From: Atopsyche davidsoni
Lineage: Eukaryota; Arthropoda; Insecta; Trichoptera; Hydrobiosidae
Direction: 5' to 3'
Length of the DNA stretch: 64,000 bases
Assembly: GCA_022113835.1 (NCBI GenBank)
Contig: JAILWY010000007.1
Span: 7,727,001-7,791,000 of the forward strand
This document shows, in pieces, positions 35,930 through 47,739 of the stretch (the stretch's first letter is position 1; each line of letters opens with the position of its first letter). The notes beneath the pieces are model-generated. The model was given only the letters and a program-made list of their open reading frames with translations, searched no databases and was not told the origin of the DNA. The position numbers and the translations under genes are program-made.

Positions 35930-35963
35930 AAAAAAACCGGAAATTAATTACAAGTACACCTGG
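35930..35963 (-). repeat. mariner right terminal inverted repeat
   Basis: Mirror of the left TIR, ending GTACACCTGG and followed by the TA duplication at 35964-35965. It lies about 40 bp after the transposase stop codon, as usual for mauritiana-type elements. Confidence 0.93.
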
Positions 35964-36109
35964 TATTTTTGTAATATTTCTGTGTGCAACAAGAAAAATA
36001 CGGGAGATGAATAAGATCACAGTCAGTATTTCTTTTACTATTTTACTTTTACACAACCTTCATTATGGATTCAGAATTAAGATAATCTAAGCTTACTTGT
36101 GTTTCGTTT

Positions 36110-36600
36110 TTAGAGTTACCATACCCAGAGACTGGTAGTTATTAATCCCCCAGAGCCAGAGCGCCTGGCGCCTCGCGCACCACATGTGGAGAGCCGGCAT
36201 TCCCACCGTCCGGTCTTAAGCGAACAATTACACTGTAAGCTTGACTCCGCGGGCCACTGGGAAGGCGGCCCATGGGAGTGTTCTCATGCGCCGGGAGAGT
36301 CCATTGTCAGATTGTTTTCACATTTGTTTTTTGCCCCGTCTATGAGCGACGGCCGCCGAGGAGTAACGGAGCGGCGGGTCGACAAACCCGCCGGATTCGC
36401 GATTAGGAACTGGAGCGGACTGCTCCTCGGGTCTCGGGTCAGAGATGGTGATTTCGCTGATCGGGGAATACGAGTCGCGGCACTCGCCGGCGCTTTTTCG
36501 TCATCCTCTCACTCGGTCGCCGCTCCGCACGATCTCGCCACTCCTTAAATCTTCTGCTGAGCGTCAAGACAGTCCCGCTGTTAACACGGTGCTGTCCTGT
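36110..36600. promoter_or_regulatory. largest intronic CpG-rich island
   Basis: About 450 bp with strong CpG content. It includes GTTATTAATCCCC (Otd/Bicoid-class TAATCC), CCATTGTCAGATTG (SOX-like) and an 8-bp inverted repeat CGGCGGGT/ACCCGCCG with a 6-bp spacer (36372-36379 and 36386-36393). GGAGC/GCTCC arms occur near 36415. Plus-strand frames of 120 and 74 codons overlap in different phases and look like GC shadows. It begins only about 150 bp beyond the mariner. A major enhancer or an internal promoter are both possible. Confidence 0.35.
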
Positions 36601-37489
36601 CTCTACTCATATTTCAAATTACAACAGATGTGCAACTTTGGTCCCCTGCTTATATATTTTTTTGTTTAACTTATTTGTCATGTATTGAATATGGCTTCAA
36701 ATTTCGTAAATGCACGGCTATGTTCTTCATTATCACGAAAATATACATTTCATAGAAATAAAATATCCAGATTTAATTAAATTATCAAAAGGTTTTTAAA
36801 ATACTTATTATCGTCGTTTTATTGACTAAATATTTAAATACGATTAAATAACATCCAATTTTGTATTGAATAACATTAAAACAATTAAGCAGAAGTAACG
36901 GAACATAACTTAAAATAACAAGATATAAATAAAACTTTCTTTGAAAATAACTAGAAATCGTGGAATGCGGTGTATACCACGATAAAATTATTTCCCCTTC
37001 ATAGTATGTTGCATCATCACTGAATCATTTATTCTATGCATTAGAAGTCATCAGTTCATAAAGATGAATGTCCAGTGCTCAGCTCTGTAGCCAACGTTTC
37101 ACCACCAGGATAATATCACTTACTTTCGTATAAGTACCATTTATATCACGTAACAATCATCAACCTGAGCATAATGTCAGAATTTACTTCTTTAGTGTTT
37201 ATTTCATCTTCCTATGCCGCGCCTTTGCACTTTCTTGCAGCGCAAAGTGCCAAAGAAAACTACCATAGACCTACTCAACCATTGCAAAACATATCAAGCC
37301 TAGATCCATTACAAAACATTCGCAATTTCACCTCCAACTTCCGGATGTACCTAAATTTTGCATCAACATAGAATCACAGCTGATTTCTCAAATTCCTTAG
37401 TGTCTGCGTACTTTTCTCCACAGCGCAAACTCTAAGGTCCAAAACCAATAATGGTACGCTTTCACTTATTCAAACACATCTAAAATATT

Positions 37490-37710
37490 GTAAAATTGAC
37501 CTTCGATCGGATGGTCCCCTCTACTTTTTGTATTATTCCAGCATTACTTTATTCGCCGTACAGATGTCATTTTTTTGCTCCGAACATAACGGAAATAGTG
37601 CTCCTCTATGAATCCATAATTCTGCCGGAGTAAATATAATTTCTCTTTGTGAGCCGAGCCTACCCTCGTCTCGGTCCCCATTTATACTGCCTAATATTGT
37701 CATAATTCAA
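37490..37710. promoter_or_regulatory. intronic island
   Basis: Moderate GC with TTTATTCGCC and CCCATTTATACTG. No gene. At 37205-37250 a short imperfect inverted repeat (CTTTGCACTTT/AAAGTGCCAAAG) occurs, of unclear meaning. Confidence 0.2.
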
Positions 37711-38139
37711 TAGATCTGAAATCATATTATGGTTTGTAACAACGAAAACACTTATGCATAAAATTACGTTCCTACGCACATTGCGCAAAAAAATGCCTAT
37801 TTATTAATCTTGCTAATAATTTTACTCAAAAGCACTGCAAAAAACCGTACTTTACACAATCAGCTTTAGTTATTATGAAAATAAAATACAACGCCAATTT
37901 TTGTATTATCAATATTTTTAAGATATTATTTAGAGACACTGTTTCTGGCCGGAAACAATTTTAAAAAGAACATATTAAAAAAAGTTTCTCTAGAACATAG
38001 AATTTGCAGAGGGCTGCGTAAACCGCAAAGTGTTTTTTATCGCATCATAATTCCTACCGAAATGTAGGCATCCTATTCAAGGCGACATCCCTGATATGGC
38101 AATGATTCAAAAAAATCCCACACGGGAAAAAAACTATTA

Positions 38140-38410
38140 TAAAAAATGGCGTCCTTCGCTTAGGATTTTTGGCACAATTCGACCCCGGGTTTGCCGGGGA
38201 GATCTGTTTTCGGAAGAGGACCCTTCCGCCACCGTCACGGCCGGGGCTTTCTGGGACGAGGGTAGGGGGACGGATGAATTGATACCTGTGGACCTTTTTT
38301 TAATACGGGGTAGATTCGTCTCTGGCCCCGTTCTCCCCGCGGACACAAAACCTATCATCTTCAGTCATTCTCCGGCCTTGATCACGGCAAGATCTCGGAC
38401 CTCCCTGGCT
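38140..38410 (+). promoter_or_regulatory. CpG-rich island upstream of a coding-like exon
   Basis: CpG-rich sequence about 155 bp upstream of ATG 38565. The spacing (GC-rich block, then an AT-rich leader with TTAGTTC words, then an ATG) repeats the layout of the main promoter. It is therefore a candidate alternative promoter. The 108-codon plus-strand frame across it shows no domain. The function is inferred. Confidence 0.35.
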
Positions 38411-38564
38411 ATTTTGATTTAAATACTTGACCACATCAGAACAATCACAATCTATTCTAATTTAGTTCTAAGTTATTATTTAGTTCATATTGTGCGTTTT
38501 ATTTGTACCGCGCTGTGTGTTTGTGGACAATTTTATCGAAATATTTATTTATGTCGCCACTTCA

Positions 38565-38694
38565 ATGAATAGCGAAATTGTTTCAATTTTAACTCTACAA
38601 ATACTGCGAGACATTTTACAATATAATGTGACGCCGAATGCGGCGGCTGTGAAAATGCTTCACGACTCTGGCGTCTACATGAAGAGTAAAAAGG
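38565..38694 (+). CDS. unrecognised coding-like exon, possible alternative first exon
   Basis: ATG 38565 opens 43 codons plus one base. The translation begins MNSEIVSILTLQILRDIL and ends HDSGVYMKSKK. It has a helical Leu/Ile-rich start, an Ala/Val middle and a basic end. Codon third positions include many G/C (GTGACGCCGAATGCGGCGGC), unlike the AT-rich flanks. The donor GTTAGT at 38695 leaves phase 1, the same phase as all BCL11 introns here, so it could splice to 55341 and encode an alternative N-terminus. It could equally be exon 1 of a nested gene, or chance. I do not recognise the peptide. Confidence 0.4.
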
Positions 38695-39519
38695 GTTAGT
38701 GATATCAAAACTCAACAATTGACATTTCTAATTATATATTTTTTGTTAATAAACGAATTTGTTGCAACCGTAAAAATAAAATCAGTTTTGATTAATAAAA
38801 TGTTGGTGCTTGTAATAATAAATTTATAATATACTTTCTGAAAATATTATTTACATGTAAATACCAAAAAAACAGTTGGTTTATAGATATGACTAAATCT
38901 CTTTCACTCTACGATAGCGTCATCAAAACTTTAAGAGTGCTTGTTTTTTGTGATAAATTCATTTAGAGTACTAACTCTCTACATTTTAGTGCAATTGGTG
39001 AATTTTTTTTTTTTTTATGATGACAAAGACATCGCAAAAATATATTGAAATTAATATTTACAAATATTTTGACAATAATAACGTGTAATAATAGTATTAG
39101 AATTCGATTTTTTAAAGAAGTGAACTTAATTCATAAAATAATAATATTTAAATTACCCGCATGCTGAAAAATCTTAATTTCAATGTGTCAAAAAACAGTC
39201 AATTGTCTTTGGTCAATAAAATATATTGATTTATAAAAATAAATATTCAATTTCAAATCAATTGTTGAGTATTGTATAAAATTTAAAAAAAAATGGATTT
39301 TTTAACGTATGTGATACATGATAAGATTTTTTCCTAGTTCATACTTGAAAAGGCCTAGCAACTAATTTCTTGGCGTATGGACTGGGCGATTGTAATTTCG
39401 ATGGAATTTATTGTATTCCGAAATAAATATACATATAAAATTAATAAAAATATTCTCGATTTGATGACCCAACATAAGAAAAACATAAAAAAATATTAAT
39501 ACGTCAGATAGAGGAGATT

Positions 39520-39750
39520 TTTGATATCGTCGGCATGAGAATCCCCGCGTTTGGCTCGCGGTCGCGACAGCGGCATCTTCTGCCTTTTATGTTGCTTATT
39601 AATAAGAGATCTGTATCGGCCCTCCTCCGTTACTGGTCGCGAATTATCATATAAATGAGTATTTAGCTACTGCCCCGTCTGATAAGGGGCAATTTGTATT
39701 GCACCCCTGATGTATGAAGCCACACAGCCTCATTACGTGAAACCTACCCC
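39520..39750. promoter_or_regulatory. intronic island with small hairpin
   Basis: A GC-rich left half (CGCGGTCGCGACAGCGGC), then TTTTATGTTG (Caudal-like), GCTTATTAATAAG and a 6-bp stem TGCCCC/GGGGCA (39671-39676 and 39686-39691). No gene. Regulatory role inferred. Confidence 0.3.
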
Positions 39751-40369
39751 AATCATATTATTTTGTCCATAAAATATTAATTTGTGTGAATATTGCAATG
39801 TCGATTCTGTAAATGTACTAAAGGTCGTAACAATGCCTTTATCAGTTCTGTGTTAATTTATCATGTGAACACGGTGTCCCAAAAAACTTCTTTTTACATA
39901 TCACCAATCTTTTGCTATTATTAAAATTAATATTTTTGACCAAATATAAGTATATTACAATGTTCGTTAAATAAATCCTATTTATTAATTTTCTATTAAA
40001 TAATAATTTAAAAACCAAGCACGGGTATTTTCATTCTGAAAAAAAATATTTTGTTTTGGTCACGGGTGATAAATTTCAAAAAACAAAATTATTCATTTTT
40101 GATGATTTAATTATATAAATGCAGCTTTTAACGAAAGCTCTTTTTCTTGATATTTTTTCATTTTTTTTAAATTTATATACATGCAGATTTGCTTAACCAA
40201 CCTTGAATAATTGTTATTATTATTATTTTATACATTTACACACTCTCTTGTATATAAAAGTATAAATATATCAATTACACTGTTTTTTTTATAGAAATAT
40301 TCCATTACATAAAGTTATTATTCAAAATTTTCACATCCAAGAGAAATGTCTCCAAAACAACAAAAAAAA

Positions 40370-40780
40370 AAAAACTTTTGCAGTGACCCGGAATTCCATG
40401 ACCACATTTTCATACGCGATATATCAAAATAATGACCACAAACTATTAGCCAACCGTCTGCGAAAAACCCATAAAACGGGCACCAAGTCCCCGCCCGCCC
40501 CTGGTACGTCCTGCCGAGGAAATGCGACCAGCGACTTTCCGGCCGCGGGATATGAGGCCGCCCGAGGGCCGGAAGTCCCTGGCCGTTTCTCCTCGGTGGC
40601 TGTACGCCGGGGCGGTTATGGACTTTACGAGCGCCGTTATAGGTTCCGGAAAAATCGTATTGGCTCATAGAACTAGTTCCTTCGGATATAAATTCTCTCT
40701 GGCTAGTGGGCGCAGTGGCAAAGTCGCCCGACTCGGTTCTCCCCTGCATAGTCTGTCGTCACTTTATACATCCTGAAGCT
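40370..40780. promoter_or_regulatory. large intronic GC-rich island
   Basis: Around 400 bp. It includes CCCATAAAACGGG, GGTTATGGACTTTACGAG (two Abd-B/Caudal-like words), GCCGTTATAGG, GGCCGGAAG (ETS-like) and GATATAAATTC. Frames of 84-143 codons overlap on both strands and cancel each other as evidence for a protein. Enhancer role inferred, perhaps responding to posterior Hox input. Confidence 0.35.
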
Positions 40781-41429
40781 TCCTTTAAGGTGCTCTAATT
40801 TTTTTTTTTTTGAGACATGACTGGGGTTTTAATCTACACCTCACGGCCAACGCGGCAACTATTAATTCAACCTCTTTCAAGGTTTTTTTTTTAATAACGT
40901 TATTTATATTACGTTAGCAAAAAATCAAAACTTCCCTGGATTAATCGATTCTTGTGACTCTGTGAATTGTCTTTGATAATAACAAAAAAATATTCATCTT
41001 ATTTTTCGTGAACAATTAAGGATTTAATTATTATTTAAATCACATAAATGTATTTTTAACCTTTATAAACCCTACACATAAATATGTATATTGTGCGAGT
41101 ATTTTTTTTTTTAATTAACAATTTAATGAAATATGAGTCAGTATAAGTACAGGGCAATATTTGTTTTTATGTTAAATATTTATAAATTTAAATTAAAAAA
41201 TATTTTATTCATATTCATTAATATCGAAGGATTTTTTATTGTTGTAGTCACGTTTATTTAAAAGCGTCGACATAAAACTAAACGTATATTTAATTACTTT
41301 TTATATAGGCATTTAAAACACCACCCACATATAAACCCAGCGCACATAAAGCGTAGACCTAATGAAGAATATTTCTATCGCACTCCCTTTATAGCCTCAA
41401 TAATTGATTAAACTCGCACAAAGTTAATG

Positions 41430-41660
41430 TCCTCCGCTACATAAATATCCATCCAGGTGCCTCTGTCTGAGGCCACTCGAGGTAACGCGGACCGCGCTGG
41501 AGGACCCCTGCTTTTACGACCCTCACCGTGACTAACGCCCTCGAGGTCATGACGTTAACTACCCCTGGAGATGGCCGAGGGGCGGGGGGTGCAATCCAAA
41601 AAGAAATATAGACGATTGTATCGGAGACGCCTCTGTTCTTAGCAGCCACTAGTAAATTAA
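41430..41660. promoter_or_regulatory. intronic GC-rich island
   Basis: It contains ACATAAATATCC, CTTTTACGACC (Abd-B-like), TGACGTTAAC and GATGGCCGAGG. A minus-strand 70-codon frame has no domain. A neighbouring weak patch lies at 42150-42250. Regulatory role inferred. Confidence 0.3.
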
Positions 41661-42699
41661 TCTCTGCTCTGCGATTTATGATTCAAGCGAGATACGAACC
41701 GTCTTTGTATATTTCTTATATAATCTTCGAAAAACGGACCAAGAGTAAAATAAAGACCTAGGTGTCAAATACATCCTATAAAATAATTAATTTAATATCT
41801 TTAAATAACGGTTTAGAAATATAATATATTTTATTTAATTGTCAATTCAACGTAAAAGTCTTCTATTTTATAAAACGTTTCTTGCACGTCGAAAAAATAT
41901 CAAAATTGTCTTAAATCATTAATAATCATTAATAAGTTTCTTTTTCGTTATGTATATTTTAAGTCGTTTATAAAATACAGTGTATTTTTATTGTTATAAA
42001 TTAAATTTTAACTATTTATTTTATCCTCAAAGTCTATTATTCTCAAACAACTTAACCAAAACACAAAAGAAAATAGAAATAAAAACAGAAGCAAACACAA
42101 ACTGGAGATTCACACTTGGAATAAGACGTTCACAGTTTTCTGGCACATAAGACATAAGGAGTTAGTTACATTCCCAGGCAAGATGGACTCTCCGTGAGCC
42201 TTGGGGACCGACAAGCCGGCGAATAGATGCCAAGAAAGTAGGGACACGAGATAAACAAAGTGTATTACATAAAAATAAATACAAATTCTTCAAAATTATT
42301 TATGATAAAATATTTTAAAAATATCTGTTTTTAATGATTAACAAATGCATACGAAAACTGATAGTTACGAAACAAATTCCACTTTTACAAAATATAATTT
42401 CAAATAATTTTTATAAAAAAATATACTTAGTCCAGATATAAGCAGTATCAAGATGTCTCATAATTTAATGATTATATGTTATTGCAAATATTTTAGTAAA
42501 AGTATCTTTTCAATGCATAATTTATTTCCATCAACACATCGTGGACATAAGAAATAAACTATATCAATTTCACAAAAAACCAAAACTCAGCAACAAAGCA
42601 ATATCTCAACACAGTATGTTACCACTCGGATACATACATACACGATAGTTTTTTTTTTTTTGTGTCAAAAAGTAAAGCATTTTCATTTTCGCCCAAATC

Positions 42700-42980
42700 T
42701 GAGGTTTAAAAATAGAGCTGTCAATAGTCCACCCTGTTTCGGCACCCCTTTCCGCGCTTCCATCCCCTCCCCCGAGTCACCCCGTAGGCTTGTTTACGCC
42801 CCTGTTGTTTTTCATATGTTTATAGGTGCGGAAAAATATGCGTACAAATGGCAAAAGTTTTCCCAGCGGTCCACCGATAAAGGCGCCTTCTATCACGCGT
42901 TGAATTCAGGTTCTGTGTGGGTTTGGTGGGAGAGATAGTTCTCCGCCGGAGTCATTTCTTTTCCGTTGGAAATCATCAGA
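42700..42980. promoter_or_regulatory. intronic GC-rich island
   Basis: It contains GCTGTCAATAG (Exd/Meis-like TGTCA), TTGTTTACGCCC (forkhead), CCCTGTTGTT and ACCGATAAAGG. The 92-codon plus-strand frame shows no domain. Regulatory role inferred. Confidence 0.3.
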
Positions 42981-43449
42981 TTTATACCGAACAAAGAAAT
43001 ACGTAAGGCTTTTCTATTTTCGCATACAATAACCAGGTATCGATGTGTTCGCGTTTTTATTTACCTTAAAATCCATTTTAAAACATTGTTTAATAATAAA
43101 AATAAAATCGACTATAACGCGCACTAGGTAACTTATTACTAAATATGAATTATCAAATTAACTAAATTTTATTTATATATCAACAATGTGTCCTTTATTT
43201 TTTAACTATGGAATAGTTAAATACTTTTTATTTATAAAAAAAACAATATTTAATTTTCATTTTATTACAAATTTGTATATTTTCATAAAATTTACATATT
43301 TTTTTTTTTAATAATTCTTTCTTCAATCAAATTTATAATTTTTTTAATAAAAGACTTCAAAAACATTGTAAATCAAGTAAAATTTTAATACCCCATCAAA
43401 CAAAAGTTTACACCAACAAATGTATGTATCAAATCTCAATTTGTAGTTA

Positions 43450-43640
43450 TCTGCTTTGTAGGAGCATCCTCGCCCAGGAGTTGGAGACTTGCCACGGGCT
43501 GTGGTTGCATTGGCAAACTATCCCCGTATGACCGCACCCTCCCCCCCCTTGCGAAGCCTTGTGGGCCGCGGCTCTGTCGCCATTTGTTCTTGAAAATATT
43601 GCCAGCATGGACCATAAAGCCTCTGTGTTATCTTTGATTT
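43450..43640. promoter_or_regulatory. intronic GC-rich island
   Basis: GC-rich sequence with a C9 run near 43541-43549, GTCGCCATTTG and GACCATAAAG. No gene. The next island lies at 43990-44250 (CGCCGTTAGG and CCCGATTACTG words), also without coding support. Confidence 0.25.
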
Positions 43641-44509
43641 ACTATTTTAACTTTGCCAAAATTTAAAAATATCACAATACGTTCATTTAGTACTGTGATA
43701 CTATTATACTTAGATACAACACATAATTAGACTTTTTAATATTGCATAGAAAAACATTTACATTTTATTTAAATAATTTTTTTGATATAATCTAACGGTT
43801 AAGAACGTAAATGTTGAAAATTAATTAAAGCAATGTTTATATAATTCAAATGATTATTGTACAGGAATTAATTTGTGCACTTAACTTATGACATTTAGTT
43901 ATTTCATCAAATATTTATTATTCTAAAAATATATATGAAAACACAATTATTTCTGCTATAATTTCATTTCTTTCTAATTAATATTAGTACCTACGGTGTT
44001 GTGTCTCCAGGCAACACAAAAAACACCCTCTATCATATTTTTTGTAGCCTCTGTCTCGCCGTTAGGTGTCTACCAATCGGCTAACCCGATTACTGACCGC
44101 CTTACCACCGGGTAATGCAATAAGGGATGTTTTTCGCAAAGCCTTATCCAATATAGCGGACCCGGCAAATAAAACAACCTCCCGAGAGACCCAATAAGGC
44201 GACCGACGCCAGTCGTTGATTTCGTTCCATTTTAGTTATTTCTAGCCAAGGTATATATAACATATTGGAGATGGCGTTTCTGTAACAACTTTTAAAGTGT
44301 AAAAAAATACAGAGAAATATATTTTTATTAGAAAATATTATGCACAAGTATTTAAAACAAATTAATCTAAAAAAATAATTATACACAGACGAAGTAAAAA
44401 AAAAACATTACTTTCTTTGTGTCTATATTTGGTGTTCTTATAACAATAAAATAGATCATGCCTTATTTATATGAAGCATTTGATATAAGTGTATTATCAA
44501 TAAAATCAA

Positions 44510-44720
44510 ATTATTTCTCCCCGCGGTCTGGTAAATGGAAGATAAAATTTTCACATCCCAGTAGCAATTGCCCTGTTCCGCCCTGAACTTATACCAAGCC
44601 ACATTATGACGTCATTCGCTAATTGACACGAATCCAATAATCTGGTTATCTGACAACAAACACGGCCGCGTCTCTTGGGAGAGGGAATAAAAAAGGACAT
44701 GTACAATGGGATATTTCACA
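44510..44720. promoter_or_regulatory. intronic island with perfect CRE
   Basis: TGACGTCA palindrome at 44607-44614, followed by GCTAATTGAC (homeodomain-like), CCAATAATC and ACAACAAACAC (forkhead-like). CREB/ATF-type binding is predicted from the consensus; function inferred. Another GC patch, at 45030-45250, contains CGCCATTGG and no gene. Confidence 0.35.
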
Positions 44721-45639
44721 CTTCTCTGCCTACTACTCCATTAAATACACTACCATAATAGATTTGGTATATTGTGTCCGACTAATTCCAAAGCTGAAAT
44801 AATAATTTTGATTAAAATTGCGTTGTAATATTTTTCGAAAATCTGCAAGATATATTATTAAGCACCATTAATCAAATTACAACACTGTTTATATTTTAAC
44901 TAAAATATAATGTTCCACACAATATTGCTGAACTTAAATGACATAAGTGCAACTCCATACTGTTTATTCATCATATACTTTTTCCATAGAGTTTTTATGA
45001 AAGTCTATAAAGACTTTTATTTCTGCGACAGTGTGCGTGGACGTGTGTGCGTATTAAAATGAAACGTCACCGCCCTGCACCCGCCATTGGTCCCCCGAAG
45101 CCTTTTCAGAACACATTTTCCTGAGCCATCTTGAATTTTCTATCAGCAGCCTTTTCATGCAGAGAAACAATACATCCCTTATCTCTGCAAGCGCTCTGAC
45201 GTAGAAAAACCTTTATTCTAGACACCCTCCCAAAGACTACCCCTATGATCTTGCGACATGTGTATACTGATAAAATAAAAATAATACTGTCTAAAATAAC
45301 TTCATAATTAGTAATATATTTTTGGTAAATAACTTGAGTGTTGTTTTTTATTTATCGTATACTTGTACAGTTACACATGTATTATATAAAAAAAATATTA
45401 TACATCTAGCTTTTATCTAAATATCAACCAAGAGTTTTTTCAGATTATTTGTGTAATCGCGAGACAAAAGTTTATGCATAAACGCACCCTCAATGCTACA
45501 CTGTACATAACAGCTATTATTTTCTGATACTTGTGTCTTTGGATAAATAAAATATTAGTATCGTGTTTTTTTTTTTTTTTTTCAATCGTATATATGTAAC
45601 AAATATGTCCAGTGGAATACTCGCCCCTGAAAAGAGATG

Positions 45640-45800
45640 TTCGTATCAGCCATCTCACGTGTGGGCGGGCCGAGTGACCAGTGGCAGCGCAGGCGCCCCC
45701 TCTGGTCAGTGGCGGGGGAGGGGCGAGCAGCTGCCACCCACCCCCGGCGCATTCAGCGAGAATTTCAGGCCTTTGTAGCAGAAAGGGTTGTCAGCTATTG
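45640..45800. promoter_or_regulatory. GC-rich island with CTCF-like core
   Basis: It contains GCGCCCCCT (45693-45701), the minus-strand form of the AGGGGGCGC core of CTCF sites, inside GACCAGTGGC and GGTCAGTGGC direct repeats. CACGTG (E-box) lies near 45657. Only the core agrees well with CTCF; the outer positions do not. The three overlapping plus-strand frames are shadows. Insulator or enhancer role inferred. Confidence 0.3.
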
Positions 45801-46229
45801 TGTCCTTGTTTGCCGCACGAAGATAGCTACTTATTGTTGAGTTGCTGCATAATGTGTTTATTATATTTCAACGCTTTTTTATTATTCCTTTATAACCATG
45901 GATATACTATGTATACCCTTTTTTATAAATACTACTTAAGGTGTATAAATATTTCTATTTTTGTTCAATATAATGATCAAAACTACTAGTACTTTTTCAA
46001 ATATTTTCGTGTTGAAAAAGTGAAAACTTCAATAGTAGGACAAGCGAATTCAAGGCTTGCGGGGTACTATCGCCATACCTCAATAATAGTTACAAATAAA
46101 ATTACTATAACATTCAAATATAATTTAAAGATAAATATGATAGAATATGTAATAAATAAATAACTCAAATCCTTCGTTGATGATTCGCATTGTCCGCCAA
46201 ACAAAAATAGCCTTTGCAAAATGCAAAAA

Positions 46230-46490
46230 CTTGTCATTGTGATTCGCCACCCCCGCGTATCGAATTCCACATGGCGGTCTGCAGTAATCATCCCCTGTTC
46301 ACCTCCCCCTGTCCCGTTCCTCCCGATCGCCTCCCACCAGCCCCAGGCTTTGTCTCGGCCGAGGGGTGACGTCACATGAGCTGATTAAATATTTCGCATA
46401 TTCCGAAAATCAAGTCAATAGCCATCCCCTGCGACCCTCTGTGGCATCTCTTGGTCAACTTGCCTGCAGATGTTTTTGTTGACGTAATTG
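46230..46490. promoter_or_regulatory. intronic island with perfect CRE
   Basis: TGACGTCA at 46367-46374 next to CATGAGCTGATTAAAT. GTAATCATCCC and CACATGGCGG (Pho/YY1-like) lie upstream. It is GC-rich with pyrimidine tracts. The minus-strand 102-codon frame is a shadow. Regulatory role inferred. Confidence 0.35.
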
Positions 46491-46759
46491 ATATTGACTA
46501 CAAATATATATTTGAAATGTTTTTTAAATTTTTATTTGTAAATTTATTTATTACCACGTCAATGCAAGTGGTTATTGAAGTTATAGTAAATATATGCTTA
46601 CCATTTATATAATTAGGAACCTTTAGTTTTTGCATAATGCATGGTTTCATGATAATATGCATTACAAATTTATTTTTTTATTCTCTTTATAAATAACAGA
46701 TCGCTAATCGTTTGAATGTTTGTTATAAATGTCAAAAATATATTTATTTTTTTAATTAA

Positions 46760-46990
46760 TATAAATAATTTTACTGTGCCAAAACCTTTAGCCAGTTACA
46801 ACAAAGAAAACACAAATCCGCTTGTTAGCGGAGTCAGCTATGAAAACCTAGCCATACTGAAAATAAGAATAATTAAAAAGGGATGTTCTGGTTTATTGTT
46901 GTCCACCTTTAACGGCCAGGGGTGGTCACCCCCTCTCCGCACGGCATCATACCGAAATAAAACCTTATTCATCATAGAACCATCACTCAA
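46760..46990. promoter_or_regulatory. intronic island with SOX/TCF-like word
   Basis: It contains AACAAAGAAAAC (SOX/TCF-like), TGGTTTATTGTTGTCC, TTTAACGGCC and AATAAAACC. It overlaps a 115-codon plus-strand frame whose translation is low-complexity at both ends and lacks a domain. I favour a regulatory island. Confidence 0.3.
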
Positions 46991-47504
46991 ACTTCACATT
47001 GTGTTATTCTGTGTATCTCGTATTTGTTTGCTAAAGTTTTTTTTACTATTCAGTTTAAATTAGTATTAAAAATATAATTTATTTTTATCAAGTATATTTA
47101 TAAACCAATTCAGGTTTTTTGACAATTCAAATATTTAATATTAATTGCCTTTGAATGGTTTCAAGTGTTTAACTTAAATAATACTAATACTAATACCTGC
47201 ATGGGTAAATAAAAACGCATTCTGATTGACATTAATCTAACTTAATATAATTAAATAATCAAATGTAACTCTTAACTTAGAAAAACGTAATTATCACATA
47301 CTCTTTACCTAGTCATTGCACAGACTTTGATATTAAAAATACGAGTATGATAATGCAGAACATAGTAGAAAATATTATTATTTATTGAGAAATTTCAGAA
47401 ACATCGTAATAAGTTTACTTCAGCGTTTACTCAGTCGTAATTTCGAAAAACTCAACTCAGTATAGCAGCATTCGATCCTAAATAAAAATATATGCAGAAC
47501 TTAG

Positions 47505-47642
47505 TAAAGCAACGATAAAAAACCGATTTGCAATCAGCCAATAGCGTCCCTATATTTGGGGTGTCTTTTCAACGCAAAGTAGAACGCTTTTCTCTAATTG
47601 CATGTCGGTCTCAAGTTATGACGCGATGCGTGTCGAGGCCTT
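47505..47642. mobile_element. diverged MITE copy
   Basis: It shares ACCGATTTGCAATCAGCCAA and TAGCGTCCCTATAT with the arms of 28518-28791 and ends CGTGTCGAGGCCTT. The left end is poorly preserved. Non-coding. Confidence 0.5.
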
Positions 47643-47739
47643 AAAGAACATCGTATTTAAATGAGAGATTCAGCAAATTTAAAGTAGCAATTATTATTAT
47701 TATTTTTTAAATTTAATCACAGCTTAAACGACGCAATAA

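Larger units (their letters stand above)
34691..35963 (+). mobile_element. mariner (mauritiana/Mos1-like) transposon, 1273 bp
   Basis: A full-length Tc1/mariner element. The terminal inverted repeats of 34 bp start CCAGGTGTAC and differ at only two positions. It is flanked by TA on both sides (34689-34690 and 35964-35965), the target duplication of this superfamily. It carries a transposase reading in the + direction with an intact DD34D catalytic region but two frameshifts in its N-terminal half. The TIR start, and protein segments such as HDNAPSH and SPDLAPSDYYLF, point to the mauritiana subfamily. It lies in intron 1 in the same orientation as the host gene. Near-identity of the TIRs suggests a fairly recent insertion. 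Confidence 0.95.

Noticed and set aside
46716..47063. 115-codon plus-strand ORF
   Set aside because: Low-complexity ends rich in Ile, Phe and Asn, no domain, and AT-type codons. Better explained as chance through a regulatory island.
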